Positions 7,325 through 15,900 of a DNA stretch of 64,000 nt are shown one piece after another (the first letter of the stretch is position 1; each line of letters begins with the position of its first letter). The translations under genes and the position numbers were made by a program. The DNA comes from Schaalia sp. JY-X169 (lineage in GTDB: Bacteria; Actinomycetota; Actinomycetes; Actinomycetales; Actinomycetaceae): NCBI RefSeq assembly GCF_014069575.1, contig NZ_CP059675.1:186001-250000 (forward strand), given 5' to 3'. Under the pieces are notes generated by a model that was not told where the DNA came from, made no database searches, and saw only the letters and a program-made list of their open reading frames with translations.

Positions 7325-9016
7325 CTACGCCATTCCCAGCGCCGACCTGGCAAGAGAGCGCGCTTCTCTTGAGTCCCGTGCACCACGCACAGCCTGCGCG
7401 GCTTCACGGCACTGAGCCATGGTGACGTGGGCTAGGGTCGCGCCAACCGAGGAGATCGCGTTGGTGGCCATCGACAGAGAAGTGATGCCCATACCGATGA
7501 GGACGCAAGCAAGCGTTGGGTCCGCAGCTGCTTCACCACAAACACCTGCTGGCTTTGACTGCTCCTGACCAGCTGCGGCTGTCCAAGCAATCAGTTCCAG
7601 TACCGCTGGCTGCCATGGGTCCGTGTACTCGGCAAGGTGGGGGGACATACGGTCCGCAGCCATTGTGTATTGGGTGAGGTCGTTTGTTCCAATAGAAACA
7701 AAATCTACGATGCTGAGGAACTTGGTGATGAGGATGACCGCGGCGGGAACCTCAATCATGATGCCCGGCTTCAGGCCGCGCTCACGGCATAGTGCCGCAA
7801 ACCATTCTGCTTCGGGGATGGTGGAGATCATCGGAGCCATGACCCAAGCAGCTGTGCCCGGAGACTCCTTTGCCGCCTCGGCAATTGCGTCCAGCTGATG
7901 GAGCATCAGCTCTGGGTCTTGACCCGTGACGCGGATGCCACGGACCCCGAGGGCGGGGTTGAACTCTTCCGTTAGCGTGGCGAATGGGACGGGCTTGTCG
8001 GAGCCTGCATCGAGGGTGCGCACAACTACCTTCCCCTCGGGGAAAGCCTGGAAGACGGCAAGGTAGTCTTTCTTCTGCTCTTCAACAGTCGGTTCTTTTG
8101 GCGTGTCGAGGAACAGCAGCTCGGTACGGAAGAGGCCGATGCCCTCTGCTTCGCTTGCTGAAGCCTTGAGGGCGGTGGCACCGTCTTGGACATTTGCCAG
8201 CAATTGAACGGGCATCCCGTCCTTGGTTCTTGCGGGGCCGCGCCAAGCACGAATGCGCTCCAAACGGACTTGGTCTTCTGCAACGAGTTTGCGAGCCTCG
8301 TCAGCGTCTGCCCCAAGGGTGACGGTGCCTGCTGTAGCGTCGACAAGGACGTCTGCCCCATCGGGCACCTCAGCCAAGTGGCGGGCGGCGACGATACAGG
8401 GAATGCCCAGCTGGCGGGCAATGATGGAGGTGTGCGATGTGGGGCCACCGCCCTCCGTCACAATCGCCACGTAGTCTTTCGGATCCATTCCGGCGGTATC
8501 GGCAGGGGAGAGGTCATCCCCCATGACGACTACCGGGTAGGGAAGTCGGGGAATGCCAGGCTCGGGAAGTCCTTGCAGGCGCGCGACAATTCGGTCACGA
8601 ACGTCACGAAGATCGGTCGTGCGTTCCGCCATGAGGGGCCCGGCCTTCTCGAACATCTCGACGAATGTAGCCGTGGCAGCCATGGTTGCCTGAACGGGTG
8701 GGGTGCCGGCGTTGATTCCCTTCTTCACCATGCGCAGGTAGCCGCGGTCAGTGGCAAGTCCGGCCGTCATGTCGAGCACTTCCTTGGCGCTTCCGGAGGC
8801 GCTTGCAGCCCTGGCTTTGAGACCTTCAGCCACGGCCTTGGATGCCGTCTCGAAGTCAGATATCGCAGCTTCCCTCTGATCCTCTGGCAGCTCAGGTGCT
8901 GTTGCCGGTGGCAGGGGAGGACGTCGGGTCCAGGCCGCTGGCGCGTAGGCTATGCCATCCACCACAGGCGTCCCGTGCAGGACAGTCTTCTCATCGTCAG
9001 TTTTTGTAGTGGCCAC
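7325..9016 (-). CDS. ptsI: PTS enzyme I (phosphoenolpyruvate-protein phosphotransferase)
   Basis: Cytoplasmic first enzyme of the phosphotransferase system; it takes phosphate from PEP and passes it to HPr. The 563 aa match the family. The phosphohistidine signature GGGPTSHTSI has the active His195, the PEP-binding barrel has LFRTELLFLD and VRTLDAGSDKP, and the C-terminal signature includes SIGTNDLTQY and GVCGEAAAD. GTG start at 9016 has a good Shine-Dalgarno (GAGGGGG). It is transcribed divergently from ptsH across a 178-bp gap. On this strand TTCGAC-17-TATAAA (around 9058-9086) is a plausible promoter. Confidence 0.97.
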   Translation of the reverse strand: MATTKTDDEKTVLHGTPVVDGIAYAPAAWTRRPPLPPATAPELPEDQREAAISDFETASKAVAEGLKARAASASGSAKEVLDMTAGLATDRGYLRMVKKGINAGTPPVQATMAATATFVEMFEKAGPLMAERTTDLRDVRDRIVARLQGLPEPGIPRLPYPVVVMGDDLSPADTAGMDPKDYVAIVTEGGGPTSHTSIIARQLGIPCIVAARHLAEVPDGADVLVDATAGTVTLGADADEARKLVAEDQVRLERIRAWRGPARTKDGMPVQLLANVQDGATALKASASEAEGIGLFRTELLFLDTPKEPTVEEQKKDYLAVFQAFPEGKVVVRTLDAGSDKPVPFATLTEEFNPALGVRGIRVTGQDPELMLHQLDAIAEAAKESPGTAAWVMAPMISTIPEAEWFAALCRERGLKPGIMIEVPAAVILITKFLSIVDFVSIGTNDLTQYTMAADRMSPHLAEYTDPWQPAVLELIAWTAAAGQEQSKPAGVCGEAAADPTLACVLIGMGITSLSMATNAISSVGATLAHVTMAQCREAAQAVRGARDSREARSLARSALGMA

Positions 9017-9194
9017 TGTGCCCCCTCTGTCTTACCGCTTAGCAATGCATGCGGGTGTTTATAACCAAACTTAGTTCATCGTCGAACCCTGTGAGCAAGA
9101 ACATGGCTAGAATAGCAGAGCGGCTCCCCGGTAAGTCGGGGTACATCGAGGTGTGGAAGCACCGTTATTTTGAACACTTCTGAAGGAGAAACTA

Positions 9195-9452
9195 ATGGCC
9201 AAGCGCGTTGTTATCGTCGGTTCCAAGGTTGGGCTCCACGCCCGTCCTGCTGCCCTTGTAGCTGAAGCTGCCGGCAAGTATGACGATGAAGTTCTTTTGA
9301 GCGTAGATGGTGAAGATCCCGTTGATGCTTCATCCTCAATGATGATTATGACTCTTGGTGCAGAGCACGGCGCGGAAGTCACTGTTGAATCCGACAATGA
9401 GGCAGCGGTGGAAGAGATCGCGAACCTTGTTGCTCAGGACCTAGACGCCTGA
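9195..9452 (+). CDS. ptsH: PTS phosphocarrier protein HPr
   Basis: An 85-aa phosphocarrier between enzyme I and the sugar-specific EII proteins. Active-site GLHARPA contains His15. Ser46 stands in DASSSMM, the site used for regulatory phosphorylation in Firmicutes; no HPr kinase is seen here. ATG 9195 follows an excellent GAAGGAGA Shine-Dalgarno. A TAGAAT hexamer at about 9109-9114 could be its -10, and the leader contains a small CCCCG-GTAAGT-CGGGG hairpin (9126-9141). It is followed at once by a strong terminator and converges on the EIICBA gene. Confidence 0.96.
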   Translation: MAKRVVIVGSKVGLHARPAALVAEAAGKYDDEVLLSVDGEDPVDASSSMMIMTLGAEHGAEVTVESDNEAAVEEIANLVAQDLDA

Positions 9453-9460
9453 GATAAGAC

Positions 9461-9502
9461 AGAGAAGGCCCCCGGATCGGTTGAGATCCGGGGGCCTTCT
9501 CT
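9461..9502. terminator. Bidirectional terminator between ptsH and the EIICBA gene
   Basis: A perfect 18-bp inverted repeat (AGAGAAGGCCCCCGGATC and its complement) around a 6-nt GGTTGA loop, 8 bp after the ptsH stop. It sits between two convergent genes and can act in both directions. The purine/pyrimidine-rich outer stem substitutes for a long T-run. Confidence 0.9.
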
Positions 9503-9558
9503 GTGCTGTTCGGTGTGGGGCCGGTTGGCCCCACACCCTAAGCCCGCAAACTTACGGC

Positions 9559-11505
9559 CTAGATGAACTCGATGACAGCATTCTTGTTGTTCGTGACAAC
9601 GACCGGGGTGACGGTCGGGTGACCGGCAGCCTTGATCTTGGCAATGTCGAACTTCAAGAGCGGGGTGCCTGCGGTGACGCGGGCGCCCTTCTGCGTGAGG
9701 ATCTGGAACCCTTCACCCTTCATCTCAACGGTGTCGAGGCCGACGTGAATCAGCAGCTCTTCGCCACCATCAAGAACCAGTGCCACAGCATGACCGGTCT
9801 TGAAGACCATCGCTACTGTGCCGTCGGCGGGAGCAACTACGGTACCCACCGAAGGTTCGATCGCTACGCCTGCACCCAGCATTCCTTCAGCGAAGGTCTT
9901 GTCTGGGACAGTGTCGAGGGCAACGACAGTTCCGGGAACCGGCTGACGAAGCTTCAGCGTGACAGCAGCGGGAGCAGCAACCATGAGATCGCCATCGACT
10001 AGGCGACCGTCAGCAGCTGCAGCCTGTGTCTGCGCCAGGTTGTCAGGAACCTCAAGGTTGGAATCGATGATGGTCTCCATCGCGTCCTTGACGAACTGGA
10101 CGTTGAGGCCATAGATGACCTGAACGCTGTGTGCGCCAGCCTTGATGACACCAGAGGCGCCAGCCTGCTTCAGAGCGGCCTCGTTCACCTGAGAAGGATC
10201 AACGATTTCCATACGCAAGCGGGTTGCACAGTTATCCAACTCAGAGATGTTCTCCTTGCCACCAAGTGCCTGGATGAAACGGTGACCCGTCATAAGGTAG
10301 CCCTCATCCGTGTTAGGGGCGGATGCTGCACCTGAGGTGAACTCTTCAACATCATCATCTTCACGACCAGGGGTCTTCATGTTCCAGCGAGTGATCGCGA
10401 AGCGGAAGACCAGGAAATAGATCGCGAACCAGCCGAGGCCCATCAGTGGGAGAGCCCATGGGTTCAGAGCCATTGGGTTCGTCCAGTTGAGGACCAGGTC
10501 AATGAAGCCCGCGGAGAACCCGAAGCCCATACGTACAGGAAGCATCGCGGTGATCGCCAGCGAAATGCCGGTGAACAGAGCGTGGATGACGTACAGGGCC
10601 GGAGCGACGAACATGAAGGAGAACTCAAGAGGTTCGGTGACACCAACGAAGAATGCCGAAACCGAAGCGGCCAGCAGGATACCGTAAGCGGCCTGCTTGC
10701 GGCTGGGCTTAGCGGTCACGTACATCGCGAGCGCTGCACCCGGGAGGCCGAACATCATGATCGGGAAGAAGCCTGCCATGAATACGCCAGTCTCACCAAG
10801 TACACCGGTACCGGAAAGGAAGTTGTTGAGGTCGTTGATACCTGCAACGTCGAACCAGAACACGGAGTTCAGTGCGTGGTGTAGGCCCAGCGGAATCAGC
10901 AGACGGTTGAAGAAGCCGTAGATGCCGGCGCCAAGTGGGCCGAGGCCGACGATTGCTTCGCCGAAGGTCACGAGTCCGCCGTAAACGAACGGCCAAACGA
11001 AGAACAGAACGATCGCTACAACGATGGAAATGGCTGCAGCCATGATCGATACGGAGCGACGGCCGGAGAAGAATGACAGAGCGTCAGGCAGCTTCGTGCC
11101 CTTGAACCGGTCATAGCACCAGGCGCCAATAAGGCCGGCAATGATACCGACGAAGACGTTCTGGACCTTGCCGAATGCGGGGTTAACGGCATCAACTTCA
11201 ATGCCTAGGTACCCTGCAACCGCGCCCGGTGCCAGAAGTGTGGTGATGGTCAGCCACGAAACTAAACCGGCAAGTGCGGAAGTACCGTCGGACTTGCTGG
11301 CCATACCAATAGAAATACCGATTGCGAACAGAATCGGCATGTTGTCAAGAAGTGCGCCACCCGCAGCGCCGAGGAAAACCCCGGCAATGTTGTCGCCACC
11401 TACCGCTGTCGCAATCCAGTAGGAAATACCCATGAGGATTGCCGCAATCGGCAGAACGGAGACTGGGAGCATCATCGACTTGCCCAGTCTTTGCATGAAT
11501 TTCAT
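9559..11505 (-). CDS. nagE: PTS EIICBA, N-acetylglucosamine/glucose type
   Basis: Membrane permease that imports and phosphorylates a hexose or amino-sugar, using phosphate from HPr. The 648 aa equal E. coli NagE in length and show the same order. The EIIC transporter (residues ~1-385) has RLLIPLGLHHALN and FFPIMMFGLPGAA. The EIIB domain has the phosphocysteine in DNCATRLR (Cys426). The EIIA domain has the phosphohistidine in LLIHVGLD (His587). Close similarity to NagE around the substrate loop favours GlcNAc, but actinobacterial glucose PtsG proteins look alike, so glucose is possible. Start ATG 11505 follows AAGGAG. The 411-bp upstream gap is rich in inverted repeats, suggesting tight regulation. 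Confidence 0.85.
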   Translation of the reverse strand: MKFMQRLGKSMMLPVSVLPIAAILMGISYWIATAVGGDNIAGVFLGAAGGALLDNMPILFAIGISIGMASKSDGTSALAGLVSWLTITTLLAPGAVAGYLGIEVDAVNPAFGKVQNVFVGIIAGLIGAWCYDRFKGTKLPDALSFFSGRRSVSIMAAAISIVVAIVLFFVWPFVYGGLVTFGEAIVGLGPLGAGIYGFFNRLLIPLGLHHALNSVFWFDVAGINDLNNFLSGTGVLGETGVFMAGFFPIMMFGLPGAALAMYVTAKPSRKQAAYGILLAASVSAFFVGVTEPLEFSFMFVAPALYVIHALFTGISLAITAMLPVRMGFGFSAGFIDLVLNWTNPMALNPWALPLMGLGWFAIYFLVFRFAITRWNMKTPGREDDDVEEFTSGAASAPNTDEGYLMTGHRFIQALGGKENISELDNCATRLRMEIVDPSQVNEAALKQAGASGVIKAGAHSVQVIYGLNVQFVKDAMETIIDSNLEVPDNLAQTQAAAADGRLVDGDLMVAAPAAVTLKLRQPVPGTVVALDTVPDKTFAEGMLGAGVAIEPSVGTVVAPADGTVAMVFKTGHAVALVLDGGEELLIHVGLDTVEMKGEGFQILTQKGARVTAGTPLLKFDIAKIKAAGHPTVTPVVVTNNKNAVIEFI

Positions 11506-11626
11506 TTTAAGGAGATCCCCCTCGCTAGTACTGTCTACTAGCTTTCACCAGGCAGTCAGCATTTTTGCGCGGCCAACGTCAACCACACGGCCGCAACAAT
11601 ACCGCACAGGTGCTTGCACGAAAGGT

Positions 11627-11648
11627 AGAACTCTCCAACAAGAGTTCT
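11627..11648. promoter_or_regulatory. Inverted repeat AGAACTCT-N6-AGAGTTCT
   Basis: Perfect 8-bp arms around CCAACA, 122 bp upstream of the EIICBA start. In RNA it would make a stable hairpin in a long leader; as DNA it could be an operator. No T-run follows on the minus strand. Confidence 0.5.
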
Positions 11649-11668
11649 CACGATCCACGTCAAGAAAC

Positions 11669-11682
11669 TGCACATTTGTGCA
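11669..11682. promoter_or_regulatory. Inverted repeat TGCACA-TT-TGTGCA
   Basis: Perfect 6-bp arms. A related, slightly degenerate repeat (TGCAAATTTGCG, 11699-11710) follows three helical turns away (30 bp centre to centre). Such paired sites at helical phasing are typical of dimeric repressors or activators; the cognate factor is not in the window. Confidence 0.5.
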
Positions 11683-11698
11683 ACGAGTTAAGAATCCG

Positions 11699-11710
11699 TG
11701 CAAATTTGCG
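11699..11710. promoter_or_regulatory. Inverted repeat TGCAAA-TTTGCG
   Basis: Five of six arm positions pair, and the GCAAATTTGC core is a perfect palindrome. It is a likely second half of the tandem site with 11669-11682. Confidence 0.4.
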
Positions 11711-11777
11711 CGATCGACGCTGCACAGAAGTTCTGCCTTCTCGGTGTGAAAAATCCACAAACCGCGTGTTTTCCTAG

Positions 11778-11790
11778 TTTGTCAGACAAA
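11778..11790. promoter_or_regulatory. Palindrome TTTGTCAGACAAA (GntR/FCD-like site)
   Basis: A perfect 13-nt palindrome. Its TTGTCAGACAA core fits the TNGTNNNACNA pattern reported for LldR and related FadR-type GntR regulators. It lies between a lactate-type dehydrogenase gene (stop at 11917) and the EIICBA gene, so either could be its target. Confidence 0.4.
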
Positions 11791-11916
11791 TCTGCAAATG
11801 CGTCGCTCGTGCGGCTCGAGAATGCCTCTTCCTAAGGGTGCACCTTCTACCTCAGTCGAGCCGAATGCTCTCGGATGGGACGCGCGGCCGGTAAGGCGAA
11901 TATCACGGTGTTTTCC

Positions 11917-14796
11917 TCAAGAAATATGCGCTTTCAACAGCAAACTTGGCAGCGCCATGCCCTCGACATCCGCCAGTTGTTGAACCTGCGTGCGACAAGA
12001 GTATCCGTCCGCGAGGTAGATGCTGCCCGGAGCCGCCTGTGCCAGTGTCGGCAGGAGTTCGTTGTTCGCCACCGCTACAGACACATCGTAGTGCCCCTTC
12101 TCCATACCAAAGTTGCCTGCAAGGCCGCAGCACCCGGAAACCGGAGTTACCTCGGCACCCAACCTGCGCAACAAGGTCAGGTCCCTTTCGTACCCCATCA
12201 CTGCGTGTTGGTGACAATGGGGCTGAGCGACAATCTTTGCTCCCTCTAATGAGCACTCTTCGAACCAAGAAGGCTCGGGGCCCAGGTCCGGGTCGCCCAG
12301 CAACTCTGCCAACGTCATAGTCATTGACGAGACCGCCGCGCTTCTGGGGTCGTCGGGCAGAAGCTCTTCAAGGTCCGACCTGAGGACAGCAGTGCATGAA
12401 GGCTCAACACCGATGATGGGAACTCCCGCCTCAGCGGCTGGCCCCAATATGTCCAAGAGGCGTCGAAGATGACGCTTCGCTCCATCCAACTGCCCGGTAG
12501 AGATCCACGTCAGCCCACAGCATGCCTGCGACGAAGGGATGCGTACGGTGTATCCCGCACCCTGCAAGACCTCTACCATCGCCTCCGCCGCAGTTGGGTC
12601 CAGGTACTCACTGAAAGAATCTGCCCAGAGGATGACATTCTTTACGGGTGCGGGCGATCCTGGCGCCCGTCGTGAAGGCTCGTTCTTCTTGAACCATCTG
12701 GAGAAGCGCCGATTTGTGAAGGCGGTCATCTGTCGACGCGTGTCCAGGCCAGCCACCGCAAAGACGGCTTTGCGTAGTGGCGTGATCTTGAGGGCGGTGT
12801 TGGCCAGTGTGGCCACCACGGGAACCATCGTAACAAGTCGTGCCCATCTGGGCAGCCACCCGAGGACGTAGTGGTTCATAGGGCGCAACCGCCCCTTGTA
12901 CTTGCGGTACGTTGCCTCGGATTTGTACATCGACATATCGACACCGGCGGGACAATCCCGTCCGCAAGCTTTGCAGGAGAGGCACAGGTCCAGCGAATCC
13001 TCTACGGCAGCAGAGTCCCAGTCCAGAGCCCCGCGCGTCAGATCTTGCAGGACTCTTGCTCGCCCTCGGGTTACGTCCTTCTCATCCTTAGTGGCCTGGT
13101 AGGACGGACACATGAAACTACCGGTCGCGAAATTGTTCGCCCGACACTTACCAACGCCGACACAACGGTGTACGGCCGCCGTGAAGTCGCCCCCGTCCTC
13201 GCGGAACGAAAACCCCCGGCCCGGAATCGGTTTGGCGTGTGGCCTGCGCAGGGCCGAGGTGATCGGAGCGGGGTCAACCAACACGCCGGGGTTCAGTAGA
13301 TTATCAGGGTCAAACAGCCCCTTGAACTGCTCAAACAGCTCAATGGCTTCCGAGGAGTACATGTGCGGTAGCAGTGCGCCGCGGGCGCGCCCGTCACCGT
13401 GTTCCCCGGAGATTGATCCCCCGTACCGGCCCACAAGCGCCGCCGCTTCTTCCATAAAGGCCTTGAAGACCGGGATGTCACCTTCTTCGCTGAGTGGCAC
13501 ATCCATCCGCACATGCACACATCCGTCGCCGAAATGCCCGTAGGGGAGCCCCTCGATCCCGTACTTTGCCATGAGCGCTTCAAAATCGGTTAGGTACGGG
13601 CCCAGATTGGCGGGTGGAACCGCGGCGTCTTCCCAGCCGGGCCAAGCCTGATTTCCCGCCGGTGTGCGTCCCGCCAGCCCCACGCCGTCCGCACGAATAC
13701 GCCACAGCGATGCGGCTTCAGAAGCGTCCTCAACGACGCGGTGGTCAACGCAGGCGGATGCCGCTACCAGGTCGGCGGCCCGCTCGACCGCTGACCGTGG
13801 ATCGCCCTCGTCCTCGCCAACCTCGCAGAACAACCATCCGTCACCGCCGGGCAACTCCGGTACGGTGCCGACTGCGCGGCGCACCACGTCGACCAGACGC
13901 GAATCCATGCCCTCCAACGCCAGTGGCTCCACTGGAAGCAGGTTCACAACGTCACTGGCCGCCGCCACCATCGTGGGGTAGCCGAGGACGACGAGGACGG
14001 GACGGGTGGGAAGTGGCTTGAGGGTCACGGTGGCCTCAACAACCGTTACACAAGTTCCCTCGCTTCCCACCAGGGCCTTTGCTAGATCGCTACCCTTCTC
14101 GGGAAGAAGATGCTCCAGGGAGTAGCCCGACTCCTGACGTGTGAAACGTCCAAGTTCAGTGCGCAGTAGAGACAGGTGCGTGGAGACGAGATCGGTAAGG
14201 CCCGGCACCTGGTCTAGGCCACGCCCAGCTATGAAACGACGTCCGCGCCCGTCAATAACGTCGAGGCTGACCGTGTTATCGGAGGTGCGTCCGTACGTCA
14301 GGGCGTGAGGACCACAAGCGTTGTTGCCGATCATGCCGCCCAGTGTGGCGCGGTTCTTGGTGGAGGGGTCGGGCCCGAACCAAAGACCAAACGGGGCGCA
14401 GGCCACCTGAAGGTCGGACATGATTACGCCCGGCTGGACCCGCGCGGTGCATGCCTCGGGGTTGATGTCGAGGATCTTGTTCATGTGGCGGGAAAAATCG
14501 ATAACAAGACCGGGCCCGATGGCGTTACCGGCCACCGAGGTGCCTGCCCCGCGAGAGGTCACGGGGATTCCGGCTTTGCGCGCAATGGCGAGGACGTCCT
14601 CGACCTCGGACGCATTGCGGGGAAAAGCCACCGCGGCCGGTTGCACTCGGTAATTGGAGGCGTCGGAAGAGTACTCCACGCGACGCCGCAAGGTGTCATC
14701 GACCTCAATAACCTGGCGAAGAGCCTCGAGCGTTTCGGGGGGAAGAGCCGCAGACTCGCCCTCGGTCACAGAGTCAAGAACTGGCGCACCATCCAT
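11917..14796 (-). CDS. FAD-linked D-2-hydroxyacid dehydrogenase with Fe-S domain (D-lactate dehydrogenase / YdiJ-like)
   Basis: A large 959-aa respiratory flavoprotein predicted to oxidise D-lactate, glycolate or D-2-hydroxyglutarate and pass electrons towards quinone. The N-terminal FAD-binding domain (~30-270) has the SRGAGTSVAGNA pyrophosphate loop and GGMIGNNACGPHALTYG. The FAD-oxidase C-terminal domain (~270-535) includes GHFGDGCVHVR and ISGEHGDGR. The 4Fe-4S part has CVGVGKC...C and CLSCKACGRDCP (~550-640). Two CCG-type cysteine motifs (CCGLTW, CCGLAGNFG) lie at the end. GACAAT 7 nt before ATG 14796 and a pyrimidine-rich CACCTCC instead of a Shine-Dalgarno suggest a leaderless transcript. 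It is divergent from the aldo/keto reductase. Exact substrate is open. Confidence 0.88.
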   Translation of the reverse strand: MDGAPVLDSVTEGESAALPPETLEALRQVIEVDDTLRRRVEYSSDASNYRVQPAAVAFPRNASEVEDVLAIARKAGIPVTSRGAGTSVAGNAIGPGLVIDFSRHMNKILDINPEACTARVQPGVIMSDLQVACAPFGLWFGPDPSTKNRATLGGMIGNNACGPHALTYGRTSDNTVSLDVIDGRGRRFIAGRGLDQVPGLTDLVSTHLSLLRTELGRFTRQESGYSLEHLLPEKGSDLAKALVGSEGTCVTVVEATVTLKPLPTRPVLVVLGYPTMVAAASDVVNLLPVEPLALEGMDSRLVDVVRRAVGTVPELPGGDGWLFCEVGEDEGDPRSAVERAADLVAASACVDHRVVEDASEAASLWRIRADGVGLAGRTPAGNQAWPGWEDAAVPPANLGPYLTDFEALMAKYGIEGLPYGHFGDGCVHVRMDVPLSEEGDIPVFKAFMEEAAALVGRYGGSISGEHGDGRARGALLPHMYSSEAIELFEQFKGLFDPDNLLNPGVLVDPAPITSALRRPHAKPIPGRGFSFREDGGDFTAAVHRCVGVGKCRANNFATGSFMCPSYQATKDEKDVTRGRARVLQDLTRGALDWDSAAVEDSLDLCLSCKACGRDCPAGVDMSMYKSEATYRKYKGRLRPMNHYVLGWLPRWARLVTMVPVVATLANTALKITPLRKAVFAVAGLDTRRQMTAFTNRRFSRWFKKNEPSRRAPGSPAPVKNVILWADSFSEYLDPTAAEAMVEVLQGAGYTVRIPSSQACCGLTWISTGQLDGAKRHLRRLLDILGPAAEAGVPIIGVEPSCTAVLRSDLEELLPDDPRSAAVSSMTMTLAELLGDPDLGPEPSWFEECSLEGAKIVAQPHCHQHAVMGYERDLTLLRRLGAEVTPVSGCCGLAGNFGMEKGHYDVSVAVANNELLPTLAQAAPGSIYLADGYSCRTQVQQLADVEGMALPSLLLKAHIS

Positions 14797-14890
14797 GGAG
14801 GTGATTGTCCCACAGTCGACGGCCCGGGTCGGGAGCTATCCCAGGCCTGACACAATGGGGGGGCGAAGCCAACTGGAAATGGGGGAAATT

Positions 14891-15844
14891 ATGACCACAA
14901 TCGGGACCTCCTCCCTAGATGTCTATCCGCTGTGCCTGGGGACGAACTCATTTGGGTGGACGGCGGAACTGGATGCCGCTAGGGGCGTGCTCGATGAATA
15001 CGTCGGCAACGGGGGCAACTTCATCGATACGGCAGACGTGTACGGCCGCCACAAGGAAGGCAACGTTGGTGGCGAGTCTGAGACGATGATTGGCGCATGG
15101 ATGGCCGGCCGCAATCGTGAGGAACTGGTCGTTGCGACCAAGGTGGGGTTCATGAATCCCGCCGGAGAGCTCTCTGCGACTCGCGTGCGGGACGCTCTCA
15201 CCGGTTCACTGCGCAACCTGGGAACTGACTATGTCGACCTCTACTATGCGCACCGCTTCGACGAAGAGACCCCAATTGCCGAGTCGGTCGCGGCGTTCGC
15301 GAGAGAGCAGCAAACCGGACGCATCCGCGAAGTGGGCCTGTCGAACATGACCCCAGAGCAGATTCGTCAGTGGATCGAAGCCGCCGACGAACAGGGCGTA
15401 CCACGTCCTGTTGCAATACAACCCCCCTACAACCTTGTGCGTCGCGTGCCTTATGAGTCAACGTGGCAGCCGGTTGTTGAAGAGTTTGCTCTGGGGGTCA
15501 TGACCTACTGGTCGCTTGCGGGTGGATTGCTGACCGGCAAGTATCGTGCGGGTCATGCGATCGAGGGCGATCGGGCCGCCACTGTTGGCCGCCACGCGAA
15601 TGAGCGGGCGTTCGAGGTCGTGGAGGCAGTGCGGGATATAGCGGCCGACCACAATGTTGACCCTGCGGCGGTTGCCATTGCATGGCTCTTGGAGAACCCG
15701 ACGGTTACCGCCCCGGTTGCTTCGGCGCGTAACGCACAGCAGGTCGGCCCGCTCATGGAGGGCGTCACAATACAGCTAACCGGTGAGGATATGACGACCC
15801 TGAACCGCCTCTCAGACGGCCTCGGAGGGGAAGAGGCAGAGTAG
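14891..15844 (+). CDS. Aldo/keto reductase
   Basis: NAD(P)H-dependent oxidoreductase of 317 aa with the TIM-barrel AKR pattern. The catalytic tetrad is visible as Asp and Tyr in DTADVYG, Lys in VATKVGF and His in YYAHRFDE, with a C-terminal cofactor-binding segment (ENPTVTAPVASARN). ATG 14891 has a good GGGGGAA Shine-Dalgarno; the longer in-frame reading from 14654 would overlap the divergent dehydrogenase and is rejected. Substrate is unknown. It may belong to the general aldehyde/ketone detoxification group. A terminator-like hairpin follows. Confidence 0.88.
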   Translation: MTTIGTSSLDVYPLCLGTNSFGWTAELDAARGVLDEYVGNGGNFIDTADVYGRHKEGNVGGESETMIGAWMAGRNREELVVATKVGFMNPAGELSATRVRDALTGSLRNLGTDYVDLYYAHRFDEETPIAESVAAFAREQQTGRIREVGLSNMTPEQIRQWIEAADEQGVPRPVAIQPPYNLVRRVPYESTWQPVVEEFALGVMTYWSLAGGLLTGKYRAGHAIEGDRAATVGRHANERAFEVVEAVRDIAADHNVDPAAVAIAWLLENPTVTAPVASARNAQQVGPLMEGVTIQLTGEDMTTLNRLSDGLGGEEAE

Positions 15845-15855
15845 TAGATGGCAAA

Positions 15856-15891
15856 AAGGGGCGACGACCGATTTCTCGACCGCCGCCCCTT
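15856..15891. terminator. Bidirectional terminator between aldo/keto reductase and gpmA
   Basis: AAGGGGCG ... CGCCCCTT, a perfect 8-bp stem with a 20-nt loop, preceded by an A-run and followed by T-containing sequence. It lies between two convergent genes. Confidence 0.7.
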
Positions 15892-15900
15892 ACTGCTTGG

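Larger units (their letters stand above)
11506..11916. other. Upstream regulatory region of the EIICBA gene
   Basis: 411 bp without a gene, upstream of the EIICBA gene (minus strand) and downstream of the dehydrogenase stop. It contains at least four separate inverted repeats (listed individually) and nothing that looks coding. Short ORFs here have no homology I recognise. Confidence 0.7.

Noticed and set aside
8186-9064. Long plus-strand ORF opposite ptsI
   Set aside because: Antisense shadow of a clearly conserved gene, with no recognisable domain or ribosome site.
9126-9141. Hairpin in the ptsH leader as a riboswitch
   Set aside because: Only a 5-bp stem and no conserved riboswitch core; recorded as a minor leader hairpin.
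9481-10002. Plus-strand ORF opposite the EIICBA gene
   Set aside because: Antisense shadow; starts inside the terminator hairpin.
14654-14890. N-terminal extension of the aldo/keto reductase
   Set aside because: It overlaps the divergent dehydrogenase start, lacks homology, and ATG 14891 has a proper Shine-Dalgarno.
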